Positions 33,513 through 44,824 of a stretch of 64,000 bases of DNA are shown one piece after another (within the stretch, counting starts at the first letter, position 1; the number at the start of each line of letters is the position of its first letter). The notes beneath the pieces are model-generated. The model searched no databases. It was given only the letters and a program-made list of their open reading frames with translations, and was not told the DNA's origin. The position numbers were made by a program, and so were the translations under genes. The DNA lies in NCBI GenBank assembly GCA_002286855.1, contig NRSV01000048.1, forward strand, positions 186,001 through 250,000. The letters are read 5' to 3'. The stretch comes from Bipolaris cookei. Lineage: Eukaryota; Ascomycota; Dothideomycetes; Pleosporales; Pleosporaceae.

Positions 33513-34831
33513 ATGACTGAGGTATCGTCTACGCGCCTGTACCTAGGCAACCTTCCCCGTAATGCCACCAAGGCAGACGTCGAAGGCCACTTTCAGACGC
33601 ATGGCACCGGCGAGATTACCGAGATCAAGTTGATGAATGGTTTCGGTTTCATCGAGTACAAGGACGCCATGGACGCTCGTGACGTTGTTCCTGGTGAGCT
33701 TGGTCCACTACCCGGTAGACCGAAGAGGCGCTAATTTCTGTATAGCTTTCCGTATGTAGTTTGTCACGTTCAATTCCCTAGACACGCCCTCCTAACTTGT
33801 TATAAGATGGCTCCGATTTCATGGGCGAGCGCCTCATTGTCCAATTCGCTCGCGGCTCGCGCGCCCGCAACGAGAACTTTACTCCCCATGAGCGCGTCCC
33901 ACCACGTCCTAGACGTACGCCATACCGGATGAGAATAGCAAATCTTCCGGTAGAGACCAGCTGGCAGGTCAGACTCCCCGATCATTGGATTTTCCCAGTT
34001 TCCTGTTAGGGTCAGCGTACCGTTCCCGGACCAGTAATGGCTTTATTCTCGCGTGCTTCCCGTTATACATTCTGGATTTGGACCTCGCTTAACTTCGAAT
34101 GTATAGGACCTGAAAGATTTTGCCCGTCAATCTGGATTGGACGTCGTCTACTCTGAAGTTGGCCGTGAGCGCGACGGCACTGGGTGAGTGCGCTACAGTA
34201 AAGGCCTCGTGATGGCATGCTGACGCTATTAAGATTTGTCGAGTATGAGACGGCCGCCGATCTGAAGACTGCAGTGGAGAAACTGGACCGCCGTGAGTTC
34301 AAGGGGCAGGAGGTTACCTGCATCCAAGACGTCTCTGATCCTCCCCCACCTCCACCTTTTAAGCCTAGGGCTCCTTACGGAGGCCCTGGTGGTCCCGATG
34401 ACCGGGGCCGAGACAGATATCGATCGCGCTCCCCTATGGGACGCCGCGGCTACCCACCTGCGCCGTACGATGACTACTATGACCGTCGCGGCCCCCCTCG
34501 TGGCTACAGCCCTAGACGCGACGACTACCGCCGGCGCACACCGCCCCGCGAGTTCTATGACAGGCGTGACGTCGGTTATGGACGTTCGCCGCCTCGTGGT
34601 CGCATGCCTGATGAGTATGGCCCACCGCGCGCGCGTTACCCTGACGATCCTTATGATGCTAGGGCCGGACCCCCACCTCGTCGCTACGACGACCCTTATA
34701 TGAACGGTCATAGTCGCCCTTACGACGGAGGACGACCACCCTCCCCGCGTGGTGCTCGTCCCCGCAGCCCGGGAGGACGTCCACCCTACGATGCCCCACC
34801 GGCTGACTACCCACCCCGCGGCCGCTACTAG
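33513..34831 (+). CDS. srp2: SR-type splicing factor with two RRMs (Srp2-like)
   Basis: Proposed exons: 33513-33693, microexon 33746-33751, 33807-33967, 34107-34183, 34234-34831; 340 aa. RRM1 (about 8-75) starts TRLYLGNLPRNATKADVEGH and has the RNP1-like NGFGFIEYKD. RRM2 (about 100-170) has MRIANLPVETSWQDLKDFAR and GFVEYETAADLKTAVEKLDR; SWQDLKDFA is the typical SR pseudo-RRM motif. The tail is rich in Arg, Pro, Gly, Tyr and Ser (RSRSPMGRRGY, RRDDYRRRTPP). The protein should bind exonic enhancers and help constitutive and alternative splicing in the nucleus. Without the 6-nt exon a single 113-nt intron would also keep frame (VVPDGSDF instead of VVPAFHGSDF). Confidence 0.9.
33746..33751 (+). 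other. Candidate 6-nt microexon in the SR protein gene
   Basis: CTTTCC is bounded by an acceptor (a GCTAAT branch motif, then TATAG) and a strong donor GTATGT, with a second CTAAC branch and AAG acceptor downstream. It adds two net residues in frame. Confidence 0.65.
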
Positions 34832-35776
34832 AACAGAAGAGCATGACTGGCAACGTATGTCGAACACCTCTGGCTCTGCTCTGGTGTCATATTCTCGCGC
34901 ATCTACTGACGTCCATTCAGTAGGCCTGTGTGGTGCCTAAAGTATCATTTCTTTTTTCTAAATTGACGCTCCGAGGCTTCCCACTGTGGACATGGATTAT
35001 GCGAAAATGGAGCCTAAGGATATCTGGAGGTATGACTGCGCTACATGAGGCCAATGAGACTGATTATTACCTTTCCTACTCCGGGGCCTTGGATTCTTGA
35101 TCTGTCTTTACTATTCTGGCGCGGCATCATCCTGATGCGCTATCTGGCACGGGAGGTTTAGTTCCTTTTGAGATGGTCTCCCTACGACTTTCATAGCTAC
35201 ATGGAGGATGTCCTGGTTTCTGTACCGTTGAAACAAACTTTTCTTGCACAGATGGATGTCCTTTTAATCTCGTTCCAAACGGATAATGTGGCTTTTATCA
35301 TGTAAAGTATCCGCGGCCCTACCGCTACAGAGAAAAGATTTTTTTTCAATTTTGATATGCTGTTCTGTTCGTCTTTGATTCTTCTCCTGTCACTGAGACA
35401 AATCAAGCCGAGACTACTTTATCGGGTTCTCTTGGGTTTCAACGTCTGTGTGGTCTTGAGTTGTTGGGTACGGAGTCACAACCCCCATTCTTTACATTCC
35501 ATACTCGCCTATTGTCCGTATGTAATAAGGTTACAGCGATCGAATAGCTCGAAAGCTCTAGCCCGCACACAACAGAGAGCATAAGAAGAGAACCTTGTAC
35601 GCACGTAGATATGCAAGAATAAGAACAAGAACTTTGAATACACACAGCTGTCTTTTGGCAACCCTCCTGCATTCGTGCAAACCCTCTTTAGCCCCGCGCG
35701 CACATGCTTCGTACTTTGCTGTTTGCACCCGGTTCACGCTTATGCTAGCTAGCTACAGAGCCCATTCAACACCTAT
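34832..35776. other. Intergenic region
   Basis: Likely long 3' UTR of the SR protein gene plus spacer. Short ORFs only. Confidence 0.5.
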
Positions 35777-36610
35777 CTACAATTCCATCTCCTCCGGGTC
35801 ACCATGTTCCAGATCCTTCTTCCCACAATCCCTACATATGCCAAATATCGCGGTTGGCTTTAGCTCCGCCGGCGACTTTGCCTGATATCGTCCCTCACAC
35901 GACGCATACTGTATGTATTTCTCTCCCTTCCTACCTACATGACCAGACTCATGCAGCGACGGTGTGTTCCCATCACTCCCCTCCGAATCCTTTCGCTGCA
36001 CCCGCTACTACTACTGCTGCTGCTGCTTCCTCTCAGCCACGGAAGTATGCTTACACGGATGCCACCCCTCATGCCTCTGTCCCTTCTCCCCCGTACTCTT
36101 CAGCCGCATCACAAGCTCCATCTGCCGCGCACACGCCCTCACCTCCCCCGTCATCTCCCTCTCAACCGCACTCTTCGGCTGCATCACTAAATCCATCTGC
36201 CTCAAACTCAACTTCGCTCCTCCTACTTTCGCCTCCTCTCTCCCTTCCTTTTTCTTCTTCTCTACACGCCCTCCGGCCCCCGTCGTCGTCGTAGTAGTAG
36301 TAGTCGTCGAAGTACTCTTGCCTTCCCATCTCCGCTCTGGCCTCCGCGATAAAAGACTAGCGGGCCGTGGATGCAGTGGCAGCCGGTCATCATGGTGCAG
36401 AGGGATGTAGCTGGGCATGGATTCTGGGCGTGTGAGTTCGCCGTTGAGCAGAAAGCGGGGCTCGTATGTGTAGGCTAGGCGGGCGGCGAAGGCGGCGAAG
36501 GAGGAGGATGGGGGGGTGAGCGTGTAGCGTGGGGGTTCTGTGAGTTGGTTTTGGATGGATTTTGGTTTGGGTGCGGGTTTGGTGATAGGGTGGGGGGTGC
36601 GGAAGGGCAT
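35777..36610 (-). CDS. Uncertain gene with Cys motif, interrupted by in-frame stops or an intron
   Basis: A first open segment from ATG 36610 (MPFRTPHPITKPAPKPKS) carries TLTPPSSSFAAFAARLAYTY and EPRFLLNGELTRPESMPSYI, which look like real protein. After a Thr-rich repeat it runs to three adjacent TAG codons at 36013-36005 following a CAG run. The same frame reopens and ends at 35777 with YASCEGRYQAKSPAELKPTA and FGICRDCGKKDLEHGD. A GT..AG intron 36142-35909 (234 nt, phase 0) would remove the stops and join EREMTGE to YASCEGRY. Alternatively the gene is disabled. The frame is open upstream to 36811 but that part is low complexity. Function unknown. Confidence 0.5.
36005..36028 (-). repeat. CAG/TAG trinucleotide run
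   Basis: Consecutive CAG codons turn into three TAG codons in the same frame, a microsatellite whose length or base changes would alter the frame's stops. Confidence 0.7.
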
Positions 36611-37671
36611 TTTTGTGATTTGGATTAGGATGGAGAGGGTAGGCTTGTTTACAAGGGAGTGTGGTCTGGTGGTTGTAGTGGTGAGGGTGAGGGTGGTGTT
36701 TAGTTGTCTCGGAATGGAAATTTGTGGTTTGTGGGAGATAGTAAAGCCTAAGGAAGTATTGTGAGTAGTTATAGCTAGAGCAATATGAGTTTGTTCGAAA
36801 GAGGGTGGCATTTTGTGAGGCTAGGAGGCTTTGTAACCAGAGCTGGAGGATTTTGTTGCGGTCCAATGGGTGTGTGGCCATTGGACGTGTCGTTGTTATA
36901 GTGGTTCTGGATGTCGGTCATCTCTCGGGTTTGCCACGAACCTCTTGAGATTGGTGCTATTGTTTGAATCTCAAGTTCTGGTCACGGAGGCTATGATTCG
37001 TCTTGTTTGATAGTTTGTAGGTCGAGGAGTGATTGCCTGCTTTTCATTGGGAAATCTGATGGCTGGGTGCAAAACCATAGAACATAGGAATCAAGAAATC
37101 CATTAAGTTATTGACAACTATTTGGTTTCTTGTGTGAGTAAATCAGATGGGTGCTCTACTTGTTACTTGTTTCCATAGGTAGGTACTGTTTTCTAAAGGA
37201 CCAGGCGATTTGAATCATCAAGGCCTTGTCTCATAATCAAAAGATGACAAACTCAAACAAAGGCAACATTGCAGTTCAAGCATCCCCTGGAAAATATCTA
37301 ACAAAGTAACAGGAGTAGAAGAAAATACAATGTAAGAGGTGATAATATTGTGTGCTGTTAACGCTAAGGGCTGATCTATACAACAGCTATCTCGCCATGT
37401 CTTCAAGAGGTCACCTTACATCCCCCCAAGTTTTAAATTATGTAATCTAGGCCCCGTTGCCTAGTGATAGAGATGACACGCCTAAACCCAGACCCTAGTG
37501 TTGCATATGCTAGAAATAAAATCGAATCATATCGTGCCGTAAGTACGCCTGTTCTTGCCTTTTGTTATTCTTCGTAACTCCTATAACGCGAATATCAATC
37601 AAGCAAAAATCGCAAATATTTTTGTTGTTAACAGTCGTCCTTCAGATGACGGGGCAAGCGACGGCGATGTC
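36611..37671. other. Intergenic region, about 1 kb
   Basis: Low-complexity TG/GGT-rich sequence to about 36830, then nothing of coding character. Confidence 0.5.
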
Positions 37672-38804
37672 CTATCGGACTATGGTCCACTCATCATCAG
37701 ATGTATAGTCAGTGCCGGTGGCGGCCAGAATATCGACAACAGGTGTAGGAACCAACTCCGGGCTGGACATTAGCCCGTCAGGACTAGCATGAGTATGTAA
37801 ACCGGACAACGATACCACCGTGTAATCCTCGTCCTCATCGGAAGATAGAGTCTCGACACCTTCCATCACGTCCGGTTGTGGAATCTTGGGTCGATGGACA
37901 AGAGTGGTAAAGGAGTCTATCATATCCCTCATATCCTCTCTTTCGTTCGTTCCGCATGCAAGAGCAGGAACAACAAGGGACACATCCTCACTTTCTGGCT
38001 CATCCGAAACGATGGTATCTTCCTCACAAATTATCTCTGATAACAGGTCTTTTGAGGCAGTAGGAATGAGTCGGGTGCAGGGTTGGACGCATAGAGTGTC
38101 GCGACACAACCGTATGATATCAAAGGCACCTTTTGAAATTAGTCCAGTTTTCACAGCTATGTTAGAAATGACTCAGACTTACACTCGTCTTCAAAATTGC
38201 GTTCCATGTTTGTATAACAAAGGTCTTGACAAAACTCTGGAATATCGGCAGCGAGCTTGATAAACTCCGCATTCTCCCCTAGTTTGTGGTGCAGGAACCT
38301 TGAGATGATGTAGTTGAGGAGCGTACCAACAAGGTCGTGCTGTCGGCGCGCTAGGTTGCTGGAGTAGTGCTGGTATACGAAACGGATGGCTTCGAGCAAA
38401 TCTTGTGGTGGGGAGGGTACGCAGCATGCGAATTCGATTTGGCAGGAAAAGTTGCCATGGGCGAGGAGCTGCAGTTCTGGAATATCAAAGTCTTCGGCCA
38501 TCTTGTAAACTTCGACATGTGGAAGCAACAAGAGAGGTCCGCCATCCACAGTGGGCGGGAGGTAGCTACCGGTGTAGCAGTAGCGGAGTAGCGAGATAAG
38601 CCCATTTTCGGATGGAACCTCGATGCTGGCCTGAAGACAACCATTCAGGCCGTACTCGAATGCGTGGTACAACAATGGGCATCTGTCCAGGAACATGTAT
38701 GGGCAGATACGACACGAAATCAGACGAACCTCTCCGCCCGCAAGTACAGCTTTGAGGGTTGCGTTGCCCTGGTCGGACATGTCCAGGAATGAGAGGTCGT
38801 CCAT
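37672..38804 (-). CDS. BTB/POZ domain protein
   Basis: Exons 38804-38183 and 38129-37672 (53-nt intron GTAAGT..AAG, phase 1) give 359 aa; the join reads NFEDECAFDIIRLC. Residues about 20-120 form a BTB fold: VRLISCRICPYMFLDRCPLL, YHAFEYG, IEVPSENGLISLLRYCYTGS. A helical part follows with EVYKMAEDFDIPELQLLAHG, as in other fungal BTB proteins. The C-terminal 130 residues are acidic and probably disordered (VETLSSDEDEDYTVV). BTB domains mediate dimerisation and often Cullin-3 binding; no kelch, MATH or zinc finger is seen, so a ligase adaptor role is only possible. Confidence 0.78.
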
Positions 38805-39738
38805 GTTGATGCAGCAGGCCGGAGGCCGTCAAATATTTCGCGGTAAATGTCCAGTATTGTAGTGTACTGTGGGTATCACGTCGAGTCAGCGAGGATGCTG
38901 AGCAGGCTGTAGCAGTGAGAACGACCGCCCAGTTTGTGAAGGTGAGCAAGATATGGTATGTGATGCTTCAGATGAGGCCACAGGGAGTCAAAAGTCTGGG
39001 AGCCTCCGCTGTAGTCTGACAGGCATAGCCTTGTGGCTGGCAGTGACGGGGAGGAAACAGAATCAGGCAGCCGTTTGCATACGCAGGGAGCCACGCACGT
39101 GTCCCATGGAAGGCCACCGCCGGTCCAGGGTCGATTGTAGTTGGAATATGAGTGAAGATGGTTCAGTAGTGATACAGGGAACGGTTCCCGGCAAAACGCA
39201 CTATATATGAGTAAGACCCAAGTGCTGTCACAGTGGAAGGGTATCCAAGCTTCGAGCAGCGCCCTTTGCAGGGTGGTTGTACCGCATGCCGAACATGTGC
39301 CTATTGGCTCTGGGAGGCCGGTGCCAAGAGAGTCAATCAACCAGTTGTGGAGCGATGATACAAGTGCGCATCTAAGGCTGAGGCTTCTGTCAGCTGCACC
39401 CAGAGTAGAGAGCCAGTGGCGGGTGTTGAGGGGTGGATGGATGATCCTGGCCCTACTACCGGGATGCAGCCGGGGAAAGAGCACCAGCCACGACCCGCCT
39501 GGGTCCACACGCGTGGCGTGGGCCGGCACCTATCCGCAGCCCCTCGGCCAGATTTCCCCATGATTATACATACTTACGTACGTACAGACATACATACTTA
39601 TGAGTGTTGCTAGATGTCGTGGACGTGCAATCCTCCTCGTACCCATTAATTCTGCTATTGGAACCTCCTATTCTTCCGCACTCAGCACGCCAGTTGCTCG
39701 TTTGCAGTCGCGTGTGCAAACTTCCGTCTCGTGCCGGC
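38805..39738. promoter_or_regulatory. Divergent intergenic region
   Basis: 934 bp between the BTB gene (-) and the small membrane protein gene (+). A 217-aa minus ORF (38876-39529) has no recognisable features and overlaps other ORFs. ACGTAC-type repeats lie near 39575-39600. Confidence 0.5.
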
Positions 39739-40151
39739 ATGGGTCTTTTCTCAATTCTGCCTGAGAGCTTCGCGGTGGTGGAGACATGGATTACGCGCAT
39801 ATTCGTGAGTATTGTCGTGTGCCTGTAACCGCAATTCGGATTTCTCACTAGCCCTAGCTTTTCCTCGGCCTTATAGCCATTGCTCCGTGGGCCGTGCTGC
39901 TCGTCTACGACATACTCTTATACGTCTTCCGCGCCGGTGCACACGAGATACCCGTCGTGGGTGGACGCGCCCGGGGAAAGTCGAGGCCCCGTGCACCCAG
40001 TCTTACAGAAAGACCAAGCGGTCGCCGTCGCAAGTTTAGTCTCCGTGGCTTCGATAAACCGGTGCTGAATACAGGGGGTACAAATGCCGACTCGCACGAC
40101 GCTCGATCCCGTCGCATAGTAGAGGAGACAACGGAGGATTCGTCGTCATAG
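39739..40151 (+). CDS. Small single-pass membrane protein, function unknown
   Basis: Exons 39739-39804 and 39858-40151 (53-nt intron, phase 0) give 119 aa. I chose acceptor 39856-39857 because it keeps frame and yields MGLFSILPESFAVVETWITR then LFLGLIAPWAVLLVYDILLY, a transmembrane helix. A nearer-to-exon TAG acceptor at 39875-39876 would break phase. The cytosol-type tail is Arg/Lys-rich (RARGKSRPRAPS, RPSGRRRKFSLRGF) and ends acidic. Probably an endomembrane protein; family not recognised. Confidence 0.68.
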
Positions 40152-40934
40152 TTTGCTTGGAGCCAGACCTATAATTGAACATTTACAATTTAAGCTACGT
40201 TCGCCAGACCGCGTGTAAGAGTTGGACTTGAGAGGACATGTGCTGTGCAAATACCTTGACGCTGTCTCAAGAGATTTGCCAATTCTCGAGGAAAACAGAG
40301 AGAAACCCCGCATACTGAAACTATGTCGTGGGATAAAAATCAGCGCATGTCATTCCTCGTATCTGGAAACTCCAAAATGAGTCCTTGCATATATATATAA
40401 CGACCCATGGATTTGCAGATCCGGCAAAAGACCGATTCAGGCAGCTGTGCCATGTCAAACCCGAATCGCTCGAGATGACAGCGGGGGTGGGCCACTTAAG
40501 GTCAAGACGCCGTCCATATCGTTGGAGAGCAACTATTGACAAGTGCCATGTATAATGGGAGTCGTGTCTTCGAGCAGAATCATGCGCTCTTGTGCCGTTG
40601 TGTCTCGCTTGTTCCCAAAGTGTCTGGGGCATATATTACCAAGGGTTTCAGATAACAATATGCGCCAATCACGTCTGGCCATTCACGAGGGTCGGCGCAT
40701 GTATCAGAATAGGCTATGGAGATCATAGAGTAGGTATGTGATGAGCTAAGCCTGGTTTAGCGTGTTCCGGGGCCGTGCCTGCTCTCAATGAACCTTCACT
40801 TCACCTTCCCACTTCTTCACTGTCACAATAACAACAATTGTTGTCACTTGCAGCTTCTTTCGATCCTCCAGATCTCATCAAATCCACATATCTTACGTCT
40901 TTCATAAATCTCAATTAGCATCGCATACCTCACA
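40152..40934. other. Intergenic region
   Basis: Holds a TA-rich run near 40390-40400 and a pyrimidine-rich leader before 40935. No gene seen. Confidence 0.5.
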
Positions 40935-41386
40935 ATGGCTGTTACAACCACCACTACCAAGACAGTGACACCAAAGACGGCAAGCGCCGCCGGTGTCAAG
41001 AAGACTGCTCCCAAGGGCGGTCGCGCGGGAAAGAAGAACAACGCCAGAAATGCCATGGCCAAGATGCAAGCGTACTGTAAGGATAACAGCATTCGACGCG
41101 CTTTATCGCGTTATTCAGACGCGACTGTCGCATTGTTGCCACGCAAGACGGGCGTTGTTAGGGGTTAAGGTTTGCTGACCAACAATACCAGTCAAGGCTC
41201 ACCGCGACGAGTACAAGGACTTGTCTTTCAAGGAGCAGCAGCAAGAGCTTGGCAAGAAGGTACGTTTTGTTCTATCCATTCAAGGCGATTCCCGGCTGCG
41301 ACATGTACTGCGCCATGACATCGTGTAACCTTGCTGACATGTAGCAGTGGAAAGCTTCTCCTGAAAACCCCAAGAACAGCGCTTGA
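40935..41386 (+). CDS. Small HMG/YABBY-like protein
   Basis: Exons 40935-41076, 41192-41259 and 41348-41386 (introns 115 and 88 nt, phases 1 and 0) give 82 aa. After a Lys/Thr/Ala-rich basic leader (KKTAPKGGRAGKKNN) the joined core reads NAMAKMQAYFKAHRDEYKDL then FKEQQQELGKKWKASPENPK. This matches an HMG-box/YABBY-type helix pair (…EELKK-W-…-PENPKN). Such proteins bind DNA without strong sequence preference. The last acceptor is a TAGCAG tandem, so a one-residue (Gln) longer form is possible. The domain is shorter than a full HMG box, so DNA binding is inference. Confidence 0.7.
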
Positions 41387-42813
41387 ACAGATAGCGAATT
41401 GCTTTCTTTGAAATGAAGGGGAGGTTTTCTTTTTTTCGTCTGTTTTCTTTTATTCGGTTCATGTTTCGACAATGTGTTATTGCAAATTTACCGGCGAAAG
41501 TCTAACTGCAGGATACTAAAGTGTGGTGAAATACTGCGTCTGGGGTTATAGTAGCCATCTGCTTCAACAGTAATGTGAAGTAATATATTCAAACTGATTG
41601 CTGCTCTATGAACGTGTATTACCTGTATCATCTCGGTGGATGTGTTGTAATTGCTGGCTAGTCGCGTAGCAGATGCACACACGAAATTCTGGATGTAAAG
41701 ATTGACTATTCACAGCTGATCATCTGAACTACTAAGGTATAAAAATGTGGCTATGCCGACGTGAGAGGCCGGCGATACGCAGGCTGCAAAGCACCGGTTG
41801 CACAGCCGAGGGGGGCTTGTTCACAAGACCTTGACATAGTTGCCTTTTTTTTGTTCCCATCATCTCTGTTACACCAAGGTTCTTTTGGAAAACATCAGGG
41901 TCTGCTTCAGATCCTATTCATGTCCGATATCCCATATGTATCTCCCCCTCCACCCCCACCCATCCATTAAACGAATACTCTAACCTTCTAGCCTCTTTAC
42001 CCATACATATCTCACGATCAATCAAATCACACAAGGCGCTACGCTCAATATATTACCACTCTTGCATGACAACACAATGGTTAAATACAACTCAAGACCC
42101 TAGAACACAGTCAATCTTTCTAAACCCGATTTTATCCAAAACCTAGATCAAACTCACTTTACCTAATATACTTTTCTATTTCACCCCAGGCATACCCAGC
42201 GTTGCCTCCAGCAAACTTACATTCTGCATGTGAGTTTTTTTTTTCTTATTTTCTTCACGAAAAAATGACATTGGTTTCGTGGTACGCCTTACCAGTCCGG
42301 AATCACACAACTTTCAGTGCGACAGAAGCTGGGTGGATAGGGTAGGTAAGAGAATCGTAATGTACAACCAATAGTCATAGTTTGAGAATAGTCCTGGGAA
42401 GATAAGGATGCTGGAGGTGTTATGGAATTTCGTCACGTGTGACTGGTGTAAGGGTTAAGTTACCATATCTGAAGACTTGCTGAATAAGTCTACTCCCATA
42501 GCCAGACGACAATACTGGAGCGGGTTGATGTGGAATAAAAGGCTATTGTCAGATTTTTTTGATAACTACCAAGTATCCCAGTGTTGAGTAATAGCTATCC
42601 AGCTTCTCAGTGTGACGGGCTAGGGCAGCCCATCACAGTACAGATAGCGGCGGCTATCTTGTGTACCAACTGCGCAACGATATCAGCAGCTCTGATATCT
42701 TGTGCCAGCCTTTTTGGTGCGGTGGGCGCGTTATAGTTGCATGCGCGATCCGATAGGATCCGACCCGTTACACTCAGCACAATCCCATATACTCGGAAAG
42801 GTTCGAAATACAT
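41387..42813. other. Intergenic region, 1.4 kb
   Basis: 3' sides of two genes. Only short ORFs without features; nothing supported. Confidence 0.5.
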
Positions 42814-43983
42814 CTAATCAACCTCAGGAACAGGTAACCCATTTACAATCATCATACCCTCCCGCCCCAGCGCCTTCATCGCATTAACTGCCTCATCATG
42901 CCTCAGCTGCTTCGTCTCCTCATCCGTCACAAGCACAAAGTCGTATGTAAGCAACTTGGTTCCCTCGGGTACATTATACTGGCTCGCCTGCTGCGGCGTC
43001 ACAGTGTCCAAGCCGACAATGAGCGAGTCCTTGACACCAAAGACGGCGTCGGAGGTTTCGTAGGGCGAACCGCGGACATACAAGGCACTAAGATTGTTAG
43101 TTACACGTCTTTCGTATGATCCACGACCTTCGAAAGGTGATAAAAATAAGGGGAGATGGTGATAAAGGGAAAAAAAAGACATACGTAACCAAATGATCAA
43201 ATCCCTCCTTCTCAAACATAAAATGCATATGACTTGGTCTCCAACAATGCCTCCCCAACTTCTCCAACAACTTGCCTACAGGCCCATCATTCGGAATCGG
43301 ATACGGAACGGGTACAATCCCTTTGAACCAGAACACACCCTCCTCGTCACTCGTAATCACTGCGCGGCCATCGGCCTTGTCGCCGCGGTCCTCATACTGC
43401 ACGTCATACTTGCCTTTGGAATCCGTTTCCCAGACGTCGATTTTGACGCCGGGAATCGGGGCCCCGGATGTGGTTTTCACGGTGCAGAGAACAAGCAGAG
43501 GTGTGCCGGAGGGGTCGGCCGAGATGTTGGTTCCGGGTGCGGAGGAAGGGGCGTCGTGCGTGTGGAAAGGACCGAGGACTGTGCCTTCGGTTGAGGAAGG
43601 GGGTTTTGGGTGGTCGATTGAGTCGACGAGGAGGGAGAGGCCGACGATGTCGGAGAGGAGAATGTATTCCTTTTGTTTTTTTTGTTGTTAGCTTGGGGAT
43701 TTTGTAGAAGAAAGGATAAAGGGGGAATTCGTACTTGTCGCACGTCTGAACATATCTTGCCCACTTGTGTCAGGAATTGGATTCCTGCCATCCATTCGTC
43801 GAAACTGAGGCGTGTCTCGCGTGCAAAGTCGTGCAGATGCGTTACCAGACGCTCCATGACGTATCTGAGCCGTGGATTGCTGCATTGCGAGTTTATACGG
43901 TGCACATTTTCTGTAATGTTTTCTATCGTGAGGTTCTTGAGGACGGGTACCGTCGAGGCGTCTGCGCTCTTGGAAGACGACAT
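42814..43983 (-). CDS. Intradiol ring-cleavage dioxygenase (catechol/hydroxyquinol 1,2-dioxygenase type)
   Basis: Exons 43983-43735, 43669-43185, 43087-42814 (introns 65 and 97 nt, phases 0 and 2) give 335 aa. The N-terminal helical dimerisation part has RYVMERLVTHLHDFARETRL and FLTQVGKICSDVRQEYILLS. The catalytic beta-sandwich has TEGTVLGPFHTHDAP, VDVWETDSKGKYDVQ-like Tyr ligand region (IDVWETDSKGKYDVQYED), a second Tyr in VPVPYPIPNDGPVG, and the two His ligands in RHCWRPSHMHFMF. All four Fe(III) ligands (2 Tyr, 2 His) are present. It should open catechol or hydroxyquinol to a muconate or maleylacetate feeding the 3-oxoadipate route. No partner pathway genes are nearby. Confidence 0.93.
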
Positions 43984-44824
43984 TGTTGGACGCTGGGAAA
44001 GATGAATATGTGAGGTGGGCTGGCGGTGTTTCGCGCGTGGACGGTTAGAGTGCGCAACGAGGGCGGTTATGGATTTGAAAAGAAAAGAATAAGTCACAGA
44101 AACGGGGTTGATAGGCTAAAAGAAAACGTAAAAAATCATGACCTGATTATATGTAGATAGTTTGAACAAAGCTGGTGAATTGTCAGCCATTACACAAGAC
44201 AGTAGCAGCCGAACTCGTCCGCCAAAGGCTGAAAGGTGGGGGCATGCTTGCCAGCCCCATATTTATTTATGCTCCGCTGGTAATTATACGAAGCTCATAG
44301 GCCCAATGACCACGGATGGACAGGGACCAGGCGGTCGCCGGGAAAGCATTCACGAGGTGGGGATGATGATGTCGGAGGAGTCCTCGGTACTTGGATGCGG
44401 GGCACTGGCAGCGCTGGCTTATCAAGAGCTTACAAGCTGCTGTGGAGCGTCAATGCGTCTTGTGGAGGACTTCTTCTTTTCATGGTAGCGGAGCCAGAAC
44501 TTTAATACTGACAGTCAGAAGAAAGAACAAGGATAATGATATTTAATTAAACAAGGTACACCGTTTATTCGACAAAAGGTGAATCATATGATACGAAAGA
44601 AGTGAAGCCTATACTTCACGAGATATACGCCCCTTACGTCCCCCCACGCAAATGCCAGTGTAACAAACGGGAAACGCCCATGGAGATGACAAAGAAAAGT
44701 AGACTGCATTTAAGCAGTGGAACCCCTACAGAAAAGAGAACAGGGAAAATGACGAGTAAGAGAAAGAAATCAGATAGACATATCCATGTCCATGATCCAT
44801 CATAAAACATACGAAAGAAACCCC
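43984..44824. other. Intergenic region
   Basis: Upstream of the dioxygenase and downstream of the 44825-46647 gene. No coding signal. Confidence 0.5.

Noticed and set aside
34229..34867. 212-aa minus ORF over the SR protein tail
   Set aside because: Antisense shadow of the Arg/Gly/Tyr-rich exon; no own features.
37440..37510. A-box-like TTGCCTAGTGATAG suggesting a tRNA
   Set aside because: No B box and no cloverleaf could be drawn.
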